In this document: piece by piece, positions 47,872 to 55,888 of the stretch
Layout: each line of letters begins with the position of its first letter
Numbering within the stretch: the stretch's first letter is position 1
Assembly (NCBI GenBank): GCA_919902495.1
Contig: CAKKRC010000068.1
Location: forward strand, 1 to 62,747
Source of the DNA: Nitrospiria bacterium
GTDB taxonomy: Bacteria; Nitrospirota; UBA9217
Reading direction: 5' to 3'
Length of the DNA stretch: 62,747 bases
Position numbers and translations under genes: made by a program
The notes under the pieces: model-generated
What the model saw: only the letters and a program-made list of their open reading frames with translations
Database searches by the model: none
What the model was told of the DNA's origin: nothing

Positions 47872-48999
47872 CTATTCCAATAACTTCTTCATACTGACCC
47901 GCATCCGGTCCAGGGACTTGGCGAGGGTCTCCAGTTCATCGTTCGACTTGATCTCTATCTTGTCGGCCAGCTTGCCCATGGACACGGCATCGGCCGCGTT
48001 CGTCAACGCGATCACGGGACTGATAACGGTTTTCCTCAGGCTGATGTTGATCACCACGGAGACCAGCGCCAGGATCGACGCATATACCGCAAGGTTGATC
48101 GCAAGCGTTCTCCTGATCTTGGCCACGACCGCCGTCCGGTCCATAAGAATACCGAGAAACCCGACTTCCTTGCCGGAGAAGTCGGTGAGCGGCGAAACGG
48201 CGATATAATACTCTCTGCCGCCGGCTGCCGCATGTTCGATATACGCTGCGCGTCCCGCGGCCTTCGCTGCCGCCAGCGTTCCATGCCGTATGATCCCTTG
48301 TGTCAATGCGGGGTTGGTGGAATAGAAAGGGGCGTAATTCCCGACGGGCTTCAGGCTCTTCTGCCACTCCTGCCATACCTGCGTCGCGGCTTCCTGCGAG
48401 ATCAGCACCGTCACATCCGTGTTGAACACCTTCTTTGCGTCCTCAAGGGCCGGTCCCAGTTCACCGCCGAACTCCACCGACCCCACATGGTTTCCCTTCG
48501 AGAAGACCGGCTCCACCCCCCGGAGCCCGATACCGGCGCGTCCGATCTCGATCCCCCGCACCCCTGCCCGCTTCTCGTTCACGGAGAGGACCGTGAACCG
48601 GAATGACGACAGGTCGTCTCCATACTTTTCCGGCTGGTGCACCCGGAGAAACGACATGGCGGGCGGCGTGTGGAATTGGAACTGGGCAAGCCCGAATTTT
48701 TTCTTCAGGATTTCGAATCCAGGAGAAAACTCGGTAAGGAGCTTTTTCCGCTCGCCTTTGCCGAAGCTGTCGGCCGCGGAAGGCATCCCGGCAACGAGGG
48801 TCGCCATCTGCTGATAGAGGTCCATGCGGGCGTTCAGGATGCCGTGGGCGGTGTTAAGAACGCCTTTGAGCGTTTCCTCCGCCTCATCAGTGAGAAGCGA
48901 GACCTGCGAGACGTAATTGAACGCCGCCAGTCCGCTCATGACAAGCACCAGAATGACCATCACCGGAAGAATTGTTTTGGACTTCAGACCTTGCTTCAT
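47872..48999 (-). CDS. Membrane Cache-HAMP protein without an output domain
   Basis: 375 residues. The first helix (TILPVMVILVLVMSGLAAF) and a second near residues 300-320 (INLAVYASILALVSVVINIS) enclose a periplasmic Cache-type sensor with FQFHTPPAMSFLRVHQPEKY and FGGELGPALEDAK. The rest is a HAMP segment (VISPVIALTNAADAVSMGKL ... DELETLAKSLDRMRVSMKKL), and the protein ends there. It resembles chemoreceptors that lack the methyl-accepting domain. The MCP gene follows upstream in the same direction; they may form one sensory unit. Confidence 0.8.
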   Translation of the reverse strand: MKQGLKSKTILPVMVILVLVMSGLAAFNYVSQVSLLTDEAEETLKGVLNTAHGILNARMDLYQQMATLVAGMPSAADSFGKGERKKLLTEFSPGFEILKKKFGLAQFQFHTPPAMSFLRVHQPEKYGDDLSSFRFTVLSVNEKRAGVRGIEIGRAGIGLRGVEPVFSKGNHVGSVEFGGELGPALEDAKKVFNTDVTVLISQEAATQVWQEWQKSLKPVGNYAPFYSTNPALTQGIIRHGTLAAAKAAGRAAYIEHAAAGGREYYIAVSPLTDFSGKEVGFLGILMDRTAVVAKIRRTLAINLAVYASILALVSVVINISLRKTVISPVIALTNAADAVSMGKLADKIEIKSNDELETLAKSLDRMRVSMKKLLE

Positions 49000-49100
49000 A
49001 CTTCCCTCCTTCGTTAGATCGTTCTATCGCGTTCTCGTGCTATGGGTACATTCGACAGGGGGACGCCGATCGCCTTCATCGCTCTTTCCGCCTTGTACAC

Positions 49101-50804
49101 TTAGAAGCGATCGAATTCGTCGTCCCGTCTGTCACCGTTTTTGCCGCTGGAACCGGCACGATTGCCCAGGTCCAGCTTCACCCCCGCCGGCCTGCTGGCC
49201 GCGTGTGCGTGGGCCAGTTCAGGCCGCGGCTGCCAGGGGCGGGCCGCCTGCGCGTGTTCCGGCAACCTCGTCCGCCGCGGTGCGGCCGGAAGCGCCGCAC
49301 GTGTCTCACCGCCATTCCCGTTGATCTTGAAGAAGGACACTGTCTCCTGCAGCTGTTCCGCCTGGGATGAAAGCTCCTCGGCCGTCGACGCCATCTCCTC
49401 TGTCGCGCCCGCGTTCTGCTGGATAACGTGGTTCAGCTGCTGAATCGCACTGTTGATCTGGTCCGCGCCCGAGGTCTGCTCCTTGGAGGCCGCGCTGATC
49501 TCCTGCACCAGTTCCGCCGTCTTCTGGATGTCCGGCACAAGCTTCGCCAGCATTGTTCCCGCCTTCTCCGCCACTGCGACGCTCGAGGATGACAGGTTGC
49601 TGATCTCGCTGGCCGCGGTCTGGCTCCGCTCGGCAAGCTTGCGCACTTCCGCAGCCACCACGGCAAAGCCCCTGCCGTGCTCCCCGGCGCGGGCCGCCTC
49701 GATGGCTGCGTTCAGGGCCAGCAGGTTCGTCTGCCGCGCGATCTCCTCGATGATCGAGATCTTCCCGGCTATCTCCTTCATCGCCGTCACCGCCTCGCTC
49801 ACGGCCTTGCCGCTCTCCTGGGCGTCCTTGGCCGACTTGAGGGCGATCTTCTCGGTCTGCAAGGCATTGTCGGCGTTCTGCCTGATCGTGGCGTTCATCT
49901 CCTCCACCGACGATGACGCCTCCTCGGCCGACGCCGCCTGTTCCGTGGTGCCCTGGGACATCTGCTCTGATCCCGTGGAAATTTGCCGGCTTCCCGATGC
50001 AACGTTATCCGAGGCGGCTTTCACATCGGCCACAATACCGCTCAGTTTCTCCAGCATGTTCTTCATGGCGAAAAGCAGCTGGCCGCTCTCGTCGTTGCTC
50101 GTCACCTCGACGTCCACGGTCAAATCGCCCTGCGCAAGACGGTTCGCGACCACAATGCCTTCTTTCAAAGGCAGCGTGATGCTGCGGGCAATGAGCAGGG
50201 AAAGAACGGTAAAAACAATCCCGGCCGTGAAAAGCATGATCAGCAGGAAAATCCGGTTCTTTTCCATATTTCCGATTTCCCGCTCTTTATTCTTCGCAAA
50301 AGACTTCTCCTGTTCCGCAAGGAGTTCGAGCACGATGCCCTTCAGCTCCCGCCACTTGGCCGTTTCCTTGTCCACCAACAATGCGGACGCTTCCTCTTTT
50401 TTCCCCGACAAGGCAAGCTCCTGCACCTCGGCCTTCAGTCTGTGATCTTCATCCCAGAGGGCCTTCAGCTTTTTCAAGCGGTCCTGCATCCCGGCAGGTG
50501 CGCGGCGCAATGCATTCTCCATCTGTTCAAGAAAATCCTGGTGCGCATCGAGATAGTTTTTCCGCGCTCTTTGATCGTTGGGGTTGATCAGCACGTTTCG
50601 CGTTGCCTGTCCGGTCTGCAAACCCGTGGCGTACAAGCTGTTGAAATTAACCAGCAGTTCAAGGTCAGTATCGACCATGGTCACGATCATTTTTTCCGCG
50701 CCGCGGCTTTGGAGAAACGATACCGTCCCGAGGATGGCCAGGCCCGTGATGATGACCCCGGTCAATACGAAGAGTTTTCTGCCGATTTTCATGTTTTTGA
50801 ACAT
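49101..50804 (-). CDS. Methyl-accepting chemotaxis protein with 4HB sensor
   Basis: 567 residues. The N-terminal helix is followed by a four-helix-bundle periplasmic domain, a second helix ([20 protein letters not shown]) and a HAMP domain. The signalling domain has the hairpin tip [42 protein letters not shown] (read in pieces). The tail ends [11 protein letters not shown]. The CheW gene just upstream overlaps its start by 16 bp. No CheA, CheR or CheB is near, so it must connect to a distant pathway or to the receiver proteins encoded upstream. Confidence 0.93.
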   Translation of the reverse strand: MFKNMKIGRKLFVLTGVIITGLAILGTVSFLQSRGAEKMIVTMVDTDLELLVNFNSLYATGLQTGQATRNVLINPNDQRARKNYLDAHQDFLEQMENALRRAPAGMQDRLKKLKALWDEDHRLKAEVQELALSGKKEEASALLVDKETAKWRELKGIVLELLAEQEKSFAKNKEREIGNMEKNRIFLLIMLFTAGIVFTVLSLLIARSITLPLKEGIVVANRLAQGDLTVDVEVTSNDESGQLLFAMKNMLEKLSGIVADVKAASDNVASGSRQISTGSEQMSQGTTEQAASAEEASSSVEEMNATIRQNADNALQTEKIALKSAKDAQESGKAVSEAVTAMKEIAGKISIIEEIARQTNLLALNAAIEAARAGEHGRGFAVVAAEVRKLAERSQTAASEISNLSSSSVAVAEKAGTMLAKLVPDIQKTAELVQEISAASKEQTSGADQINSAIQQLNHVIQQNAGATEEMASTAEELSSQAEQLQETVSFFKINGNGGETRAALPAAPRRTRLPEHAQAARPWQPRPELAHAHAASRPAGVKLDLGNRAGSSGKNGDRRDDEFDRF

Positions 50805-51343
50805 TCTTGCTCTCCCTGTAAACGATTAAAGCGCTTCTTTTCATGATCTTCAGGACCGTCATGTTGCCCTGCCTGCACCAGCGCAAGCGCTTCGGTTGAG
50901 AATACCTTGTCGATGTCCAGGATAATGATGAACCGTTCGTTCTGGCGGCCCATCCCCCTGATGAACCCGGTGTCCAGCTTCGTTCCGATGCGCGGCGCGG
51001 GCTTGATGCTCTCCCGGTCCAGGTCGAGCACCTCTTGAACAGAATCTGCCAGGAGTCCCAGGATGATCAGGTCGCCGTCCACCCTCGCCTCAACGATGAT
51101 GACGCACGTATTCACCGACACATCGATAGCAGGCATCCCGAACTTCAAACGTAGATCTACCACGGGAACCACGCCCCCCCGGAGATTGATCACACCCGGC
51201 ATGTAGCCGGGCGTGCGCGGCACCCTGGTGATGATCGTATAATCCAATACTTCCCGCACCCGTGCGATCTCCAGGGAATATATCTCCTCCCCCAGAATGA
51301 ACGTCAGGCACTGCGTGGTCTCACTCACCGCTCCACCGCTCAT
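50789..51343 (-). CDS. cheW: CheW-like scaffold protein with a C-terminal tail
   Basis: 184 residues. The CheW fold is clear: [73 protein letters not shown] and [14 protein letters not shown]. It couples receptors to a CheA kinase. A charged tail of about 30 residues ([20 protein letters not shown]) follows the domain. ATG 51343 with GGAAGGAGG upstream is chosen over the longer open frame. It is cotranscribed with the MCP (16-bp overlap). Confidence 0.92.
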   Translation of the reverse strand: MSGGAVSETTQCLTFILGEEIYSLEIARVREVLDYTIITRVPRTPGYMPGVINLRGGVVPVVDLRLKFGMPAIDVSVNTCVIIVEARVDGDLIILGLLADSVQEVLDLDRESIKPAPRIGTKLDTGFIRGMGRQNERFIIILDIDKVFSTEALALVQAGQHDGPEDHEKKRFNRLQGEQECSKT

Positions 51344-51378
51344 CGCTGATGCCTCCTTCCCCGACAAAGGAATGTCCG

Positions 51379-52164
51379 CTATGCCGCGCTGCCGGGACAA
51401 CGCACCGCCCCGGCGAGCTGCCATTGTTTCGCCGGCTGGGGCCGCCCGAGGAAATATCCCTGCGACAGGGGGACGCCGAGCGCTTTCATCACGTCGAATT
51501 CCTTCTCTGTTTCGATCCCCTCGGCGATAAGGCGGGCGCCCATCGTCTTCGCCATGTTCGTCATGCAGTGCACCAGGTCCTGCTTCCTGCTGTCCCGGTC
51601 GATGCCCTTGACGAAGATCCGGTCAAGTTTGATGAACTCGGGCTCAAGGTAGAGCAGGTGATACAGATAGGGCGACCGTACGCCGATGTCGTCAAGGGCC
51701 ACCCGGATCCCCGCGCGCTGAAGAAGGTGCAGGACCGCCGAGATATGCTCCGTCAGCTCACGGTTCGTTGTCTCCGAGACCTCGAACACGATGCGGGACG
51801 GATCGATCTCGAGCTCGCCGAGCAGGGATAGAAATTCATTCAGCATGGATGTCATCCGGACCATCGTCGCGCCCATGATGTTGATAAAGATCAGGGTCTT
51901 GTCCGGCAGGTTCTTCCCGGTCCTGACCGCCGAATCGATGCAGGCCCGGTCCAGGGTAAGCCGGGTGTCTTCCGGCAGGTACCCGACCTCGTTGAACAGC
52001 CTCCCCGGGTCCGCGAGCAGCGTGCCCTCCGGCCCACGCAGGAGGGACTCGTAACCGACGGATACCTTCGTCCCGGTATCCACGATGGGCTGGAATGCCG
52101 TGGAGTAGAACCCCCGGCACAGCAGGCTCATGATCGTGCTGACGGCCTCAGACTGCGTGTTCAT
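51379..52164 (-). CDS. EAL-domain cyclic-di-GMP phosphodiesterase
   Basis: 261 residues consisting of an EAL domain alone. Signature positions are mostly kept: YESLLRGPEG (E.LLR), IFINIMG, FEVSETT, LDDIGV (DD motif), PEFIKLDR with Lys, AEGIETEKE and LSQGYFLGRPQP. These are the metal and catalytic residues, so the enzyme is probably active and lowers c-di-GMP. It lacks its own sensor. Its start overlaps the upstream receiver gene by 17 bp, so the receiver is a likely partner. ATG 52164 is preferred to a TTG five codons earlier. Confidence 0.9.
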   Translation of the reverse strand: MNTQSEAVSTIMSLLCRGFYSTAFQPIVDTGTKVSVGYESLLRGPEGTLLADPGRLFNEVGYLPEDTRLTLDRACIDSAVRTGKNLPDKTLIFINIMGATMVRMTSMLNEFLSLLGELEIDPSRIVFEVSETTNRELTEHISAVLHLLQRAGIRVALDDIGVRSPYLYHLLYLEPEFIKLDRIFVKGIDRDSRKQDLVHCMTNMAKTMGARLIAEGIETEKEFDVMKALGVPLSQGYFLGRPQPAKQWQLAGAVRCPGSAA

Positions 52165-52537
52165 GGCCCAGGATCCCAAGCTCGTTCAATGCCTCGGAAA
52201 GCGTCCGGAAGGAGACCGGCTTCTCAAAATAATAGTCAGCCCGGAGATGATAGGCGTCCTTCATCACATCGGGCCCGCCATAGCCCGTCATGATGATGAC
52301 CTTGGTATCGTTGTCACGGGCCTTGATGAAATCGAGGATCGCCAGCCCCTCCCGGGACAGCGCCCCTCCGAGACGGACATCGGCGATCACCGCGTCATAC
52401 CGGACGGTCTTTACCAGCAGCATCGCCTGCTCGTAGGTGTCGGCGGTGTCCACATGGAGCCGCGGTCCGTTCAGCATCTTTTTCATGGGATGCAGAAAAG
52501 CGACCTCATCATCGACGATCAGGATGTTCCGGTGCAT
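52148..52537 (-). CDS. Stand-alone response regulator receiver
   Basis: 129 residues with a receiver domain only. ILIVDDEVAFL gives the acidic pair and AVIADVRLGG the phospho-acceptor Asp (about residue 52). The signal Thr is in IIMTGYGG and the Lys in YYFEKPVS. The ATG at 52537 is followed closely by the EAL gene, which it overlaps. It probably relays phosphoryl signals to the EAL protein; no kinase is adjacent. Confidence 0.92.
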   Translation of the reverse strand: MHRNILIVDDEVAFLHPMKKMLNGPRLHVDTADTYEQAMLLVKTVRYDAVIADVRLGGALSREGLAILDFIKARDNDTKVIIMTGYGGPDVMKDAYHLRADYYFEKPVSFRTLSEALNELGILGHEHAV

Positions 52538-52554
52538 GGATGCTCCTCTCTTAG

Positions 52555-53127
52555 CTATGAAATAATGTTAGCTGTCTCTTTGAGGAACTCGTTCCGGTCC
52601 GCGGGATTCTCTATTTCGTCTTTCAGGATATCGACGAGGCGGAGGAGGTCTTCCCGTGTGGGCTGCGGCGAAGCATGCCACTTCTGTTCGATCGTCCGCG
52701 AGAACACCTTGGCGCCCACCGGGCCGATCTGCCTGATCAGCGCCAATGTTAGATGTTCCAACGCCGCCGCAGGGCCGCCGGGTTGGACGCGGGAAGCCTG
52801 GTTGTCGCCCGTGGCCGGGCGGGCAGGCATTTCCACGGCCTTGTCGGCCGCCCTGAAGAGCTGGATGATGTCCGCGAGCGAGGGCAGGTTCCCGTCCCGG
52901 GCATTCAACGACACATCGGGCATGAAAAAGTACTGCGAAAATTCATGACCGATCGCTTGAGCCAGGCACTCCTTTCCTTTCATGTTGCCGCACGTGGCGT
53001 GATATATCTGTCCCTCTCGGAAGAACAGCTTCAATTGCGTATTAGCGCCTTTCACGGCAATGGAAAGAAGACCGCTTTTTCTGCCCTGATAGATTTCCGC
53101 TATAAACTCTGACAATCCGGTTTTCAT
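52555..53127 (-). CDS. PATAN (DUF4388) domain protein
   Basis: 190 residues. The N-terminal part (LSEFIAEIYQGRKSGLLSI, LKLFFREGQIYHATCGNMKG) matches the DUF4388/PATAN fold found with receiver proteins and gliding or chemotaxis regulators. After a Pro/Ala-rich linker the C-terminus (ALIRQIGPVGAKVFSRTIEQ) is a helical module often linked to it. It lies between two receiver genes and is probably part of the same relay. The biochemical role is unknown. Confidence 0.8.
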   Translation of the reverse strand: MKTGLSEFIAEIYQGRKSGLLSIAVKGANTQLKLFFREGQIYHATCGNMKGKECLAQAIGHEFSQYFFMPDVSLNARDGNLPSLADIIQLFRAADKAVEMPARPATGDNQASRVQPGGPAAALEHLTLALIRQIGPVGAKVFSRTIEQKWHASPQPTREDLLRLVDILKDEIENPADRNEFLKETANIIS

Positions 53128-53196
53128 GGTTTTTCCCCTTGCAGACCGGTATTCAAACGAACGATGGGGTTCTTCGCCCTCAGGCGTTCCTTCACG

Positions 53197-53565
53197 TTAT
53201 TTTTGTTTCAGATGCTTTTTGACGGCAACCAGCAGATTAAAGGGTGTGAAGGGTTTCGTGATGTATTCCGTGGCGCCCTGTTTGAGCCCCCATGCCTTAT
53301 CGCTTTCCTGGTTCTTTGAGCTGATCATGATGATGGGGAGGCCCTTGAGCTTTTCATCCGCCCTCAGCTCCCGGCATACCTGAAACCCGTTTTTTTTCGG
53401 CATGACGACATCCAGGATCAGCAGGTTCACCGACTCCTTCCTCGCCTTGCGCTCGGCTTCTTCGCCATCCACGGCGGTGATGACCTCATGGCCGGTCTCT
53501 TTCAGGATGTCTTTTATCATGTGAAGTTCGGTAGCGCTGTCTTCTGCCACGAGTATTTTTGCCAT
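53197..53565 (-). CDS. CheY-like response regulator
   Basis: 122 residues of receiver domain. KILVAEDSATELHMI supplies the acidic pocket, LLILDVVMPKKNG the phospho-acceptor Asp (about residue 52), IMISSKNQ the Ser, and EYITKPFTP the Lys. The ATG has GAGG upstream. It opens the transcript running into the PATAN, receiver, EAL, CheW and MCP genes. This type resembles PilG/PilH-like regulators; the partner is not known. Confidence 0.93.
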   Translation of the reverse strand: MAKILVAEDSATELHMIKDILKETGHEVITAVDGEEAERKARKESVNLLILDVVMPKKNGFQVCRELRADEKLKGLPIIMISSKNQESDKAWGLKQGATEYITKPFTPFNLLVAVKKHLKQK

Positions 53566-53670
53566 TACGGTTACCTCGCAAAATTTGATTTTTTCAACAG
53601 CCTGTTATAAACAGGTCGTTGGCCCTCCGTACGATCATCAGCTGTCCGGAACAGAACAGCTTCCGGCCTA

Positions 53671-55341
53671 TCACTGTGCCGTTTGGGCCAGAGCGCTCCG
53701 GTTGAGAACCGTCAGGACGGTCTTGTAGCGGAACGTGCTGGTGTCCGCCGCGAACCGTTTTCCGGCAGCGTTCGGCGGGAAGGGCTCGTCGCCGGACGAT
53801 AGAACGACCAGGGGCAGCCCGGAGTCGTCATCCTGCATCGCATACCACCCGGGCCGCTTGAGCTCCCAGGTGAACCGCAGCGATGAGGTCAGCAACTTAC
53901 CGGCTGACGGACGCGGCTGCGGTTCCTGCCGAAGGATGAGCCGCTTGCGCGTGAAGAGATCGAGAAGGGGTACCGCTGCTTCCGTGTTCCCGATAGAACT
54001 GTGCTGCGGCAGCACAAGCACCTCGACCGCTTCACCCGGCAGGCTGTCGAGATAGTGGCCGGCATCGCGCAGGTTCGCCATGGTCGAATTGTTCAAAAAG
54101 GGAAGGTACGCGAAGAGGACCAGTACCAGGGACGCCCCTGCGACGCTGAGCGCGGTGAACCGGCGGACCCGCGCATCGCCGGATAATGCCCGGAGACCAT
54201 GAGAGGCCATCAGTGCGAACAGCGGAAAGAGCGGCAGCATGTACCGGATCCGCTCCACCCGGAGCAGGAGGACGAACAGGACGAAGCAGGCCGGGACCAG
54301 GAAGACGATCTCCTTCTTCCGGACCGCAGTGACCACGCCGTACGCAGCCAGCAGGGTGACGAACGGATGGATCTGGAAGAAGAAGGTCGAGAGCGTGCTC
54401 TCCCGCCACCGGCCGAGGCCCGGAAGCTGGTATTCCCGGAGCAGGTCCAGCTGGGCGGCGATGACCTGATACTGCGCGGCCAGGAGCGCTGCGCCGACGA
54501 CTGCGGACGCCCCAAGAACGAGGAGCGACCGTCGGACCGCGGCCTTGTCGCCGCGCCGTGCGATGACGAAGGCCGCGACGGGAAGCACCGGCAGCATCAG
54601 CCAGGTGGAGAATTTGGCGAAGATCGCGAGCACGATCAGCGCGACCGCGAGCAGGGCGCGCAGCCGGCCGCCGATGAGCACCGCGCACAGGAACGCGTCG
54701 AGCGAGAAGGTGATAAGCGCCATCGTCGGCACATCCACGAGCATGAGCGGCACCTGCGTCAGGAGATAAGGGAACCCCAAGAGCAGCAGTCCGGCGAGCA
54801 GGCCCGTTTCCGCGTTCACGAGCGTCCTGCCGATGCGGTACGTTGAGACCACGGTGAGGCTGAACAGCAGCGTGGTCATGCCCTGAATAACGGTCCGTGA
54901 CTCACCGAGGTACCGGAAGGCGACACCGAACACGAAGGGGATCGCCGGAAGGTCGGTCCAGACATCGATCTCCCCGCCCCACTCCCGCAGGAAGGACCAC
55001 GGGCCGTGCAACGCCAGATACTTCGCCTGGGAAAAGTAGCGGGACGCGTCGAGAATGACCTCCGGTTCGTTCCAGAGCGGCATGACCGCGAGAAGGGCGG
55101 CGAGGAAAAGGATGGCGGGGTGCAGCCTCGGGTCAGGTGCGACGCCGGACAGGGGGAACATCACGATGGTGACCGCTGCGACGAGCAGGAAGAGCTCGAG
55201 CACGCCGCCCTGCCGGAACACCCACTGCCAGCTCGTCAGGGTGTTGTTGTCGAGAACCCGGACCGCGTACAGGAGGGGGAACGCAAGCACCGCCAGAAAG
55301 GCGATGAGCAGAAGCTGGTCTGTCCGTTCAAGTCTGTTCAA
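53671..55341 (-). CDS. GT39/ArnT-like membrane glycosyltransferase, TTG start
   Basis: About 556 residues with roughly a dozen helices. Its first periplasmic loop carries acidic residues (EVILDASRYFSQAKYLALHG and EWGGEIDVWTDLPA) as in dolichyl- or undecaprenyl-phosphate-sugar-dependent transferases. The PMT-2-like core includes VQLIRYML-type text (VERIRYMLPLFPLFALM). The frame extends to 55404, but that part is the upstream terminator hairpin; TTG 55341 with AAGGACGG before it is the likely start. Its 3' end and downstream DNA are echoed by the relic at 33848-33938. Donor and acceptor are unknown. Confidence 0.8.
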   Translation of the reverse strand: MNRLERTDQLLLIAFLAVLAFPLLYAVRVLDNNTLTSWQWVFRQGGVLELFLLVAAVTIVMFPLSGVAPDPRLHPAILFLAALLAVMPLWNEPEVILDASRYFSQAKYLALHGPWSFLREWGGEIDVWTDLPAIPFVFGVAFRYLGESRTVIQGMTTLLFSLTVVSTYRIGRTLVNAETGLLAGLLLLGFPYLLTQVPLMLVDVPTMALITFSLDAFLCAVLIGGRLRALLAVALIVLAIFAKFSTWLMLPVLPVAAFVIARRGDKAAVRRSLLVLGASAVVGAALLAAQYQVIAAQLDLLREYQLPGLGRWRESTLSTFFFQIHPFVTLLAAYGVVTAVRKKEIVFLVPACFVLFVLLLRVERIRYMLPLFPLFALMASHGLRALSGDARVRRFTALSVAGASLVLVLFAYLPFLNNSTMANLRDAGHYLDSLPGEAVEVLVLPQHSSIGNTEAAVPLLDLFTRKRLILRQEPQPRPSAGKLLTSSLRFTWELKRPGWYAMQDDDSGLPLVVLSSGDEPFPPNAAGKRFAADTSTFRYKTVLTVLNRSALAQTAQ

Positions 55342-55366
55342 TGACCGACCGTCCTTCCTGTCCAGG

Positions 55367-55402
55367 AAAAAAAATGTCCGGCGCCGGGGGAGGCGCCGGA
55401 CC
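55367..55402 (-). terminator. Terminator of the TusA-like gene
   Basis: GTCCGGCGCC pairs with GGCGCCGGAC, followed by ATTTTTTTT on the minus strand. Confidence 0.85.
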
Positions 55403-55440
55403 AAGGAAAGGGGAAACTACCACAGTGGAGCAAGCGCCCA

Positions 55441-55668
55441 CTAGCGCTGGATAAGGAACAAATGCTGGGAGCCGTCCAGGACCTCCTCCAGAAAGAGAAA
55501 TCCCTCTTCGCGACAGAGCGAGGCGATCTGCTTCCGGGCGTCCTTTTGGGTCGTGATCACTTTCAGCACCTGGCCGCGATCCATCAATTCGAGCGTTTCA
55601 AGCGCGAGGGTCCTGACCCGAAGGCCGGCGACCCCCTGCACATCCAATGTCTTGTCAGGTGCTCTCAT
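55441..55668 (-). CDS. TusA-like protein lacking the catalytic cysteine
   Basis: 75 residues with the TusA fold pattern: KTLDVQGVAGLRVRTLALETLELMDRGQVLKV, then KQIASLCREEGFLFLEEVLDG and a last strand QHLFLIQR. The canonical CPxP sits where this protein has RVRT, so no persulfide can form there; the only Cys (LCREEG) is elsewhere. CAGGAG precedes ATG 55668. A strong terminator follows. It may act as a regulator or scaffold. The gene is divergent from the PhnD-like sensor operon. Confidence 0.75.
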   Translation of the reverse strand: MRAPDKTLDVQGVAGLRVRTLALETLELMDRGQVLKVITTQKDARKQIASLCREEGFLFLEEVLDGSQHLFLIQR

Positions 55669-55799
55669 GGGTCTCCTGGCCGCTGCTTCCCGGAAAACCG
55701 TCAGTATACAGCTGCTGCCCCTCCAAGCATTAAAGCAAAAGCAGTGCCAAACCATAAGTAGCGGATTATCCGGACAATTACCATTATTAAGCGCCATTC

Positions 55800-55819
55800 C
55801 CTGTCCCGACAGGGACAGG
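55800..55819. promoter_or_regulatory. Perfect palindrome, candidate operator in the divergent region
   Basis: CCTGTCCC-GACA-GGGACAGG has 8-bp perfect arms. It lies about 35 bp upstream of the -35 box at 55854. Both divergent genes could be controlled from it. Confidence 0.5.
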
Positions 55820-55853
55820 ACCCCGTCCTTCTCCGCATCGGCCGTCGTCACTC

Positions 55854-55883
55854 TTGCATATTTCCGGTGATCCCGCTTATAAT
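55854..55883 (+). promoter_or_regulatory. Predicted leaderless promoter of the PhnD-like sensor operon
   Basis: TTGCAT (55854-55859), 18 nt and a perfect TATAAT (55878-55883) end 5 nt before ATG 55889. No Shine-Dalgarno is present. Confidence 0.65.
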
Positions 55884-55888
55884 AACGC

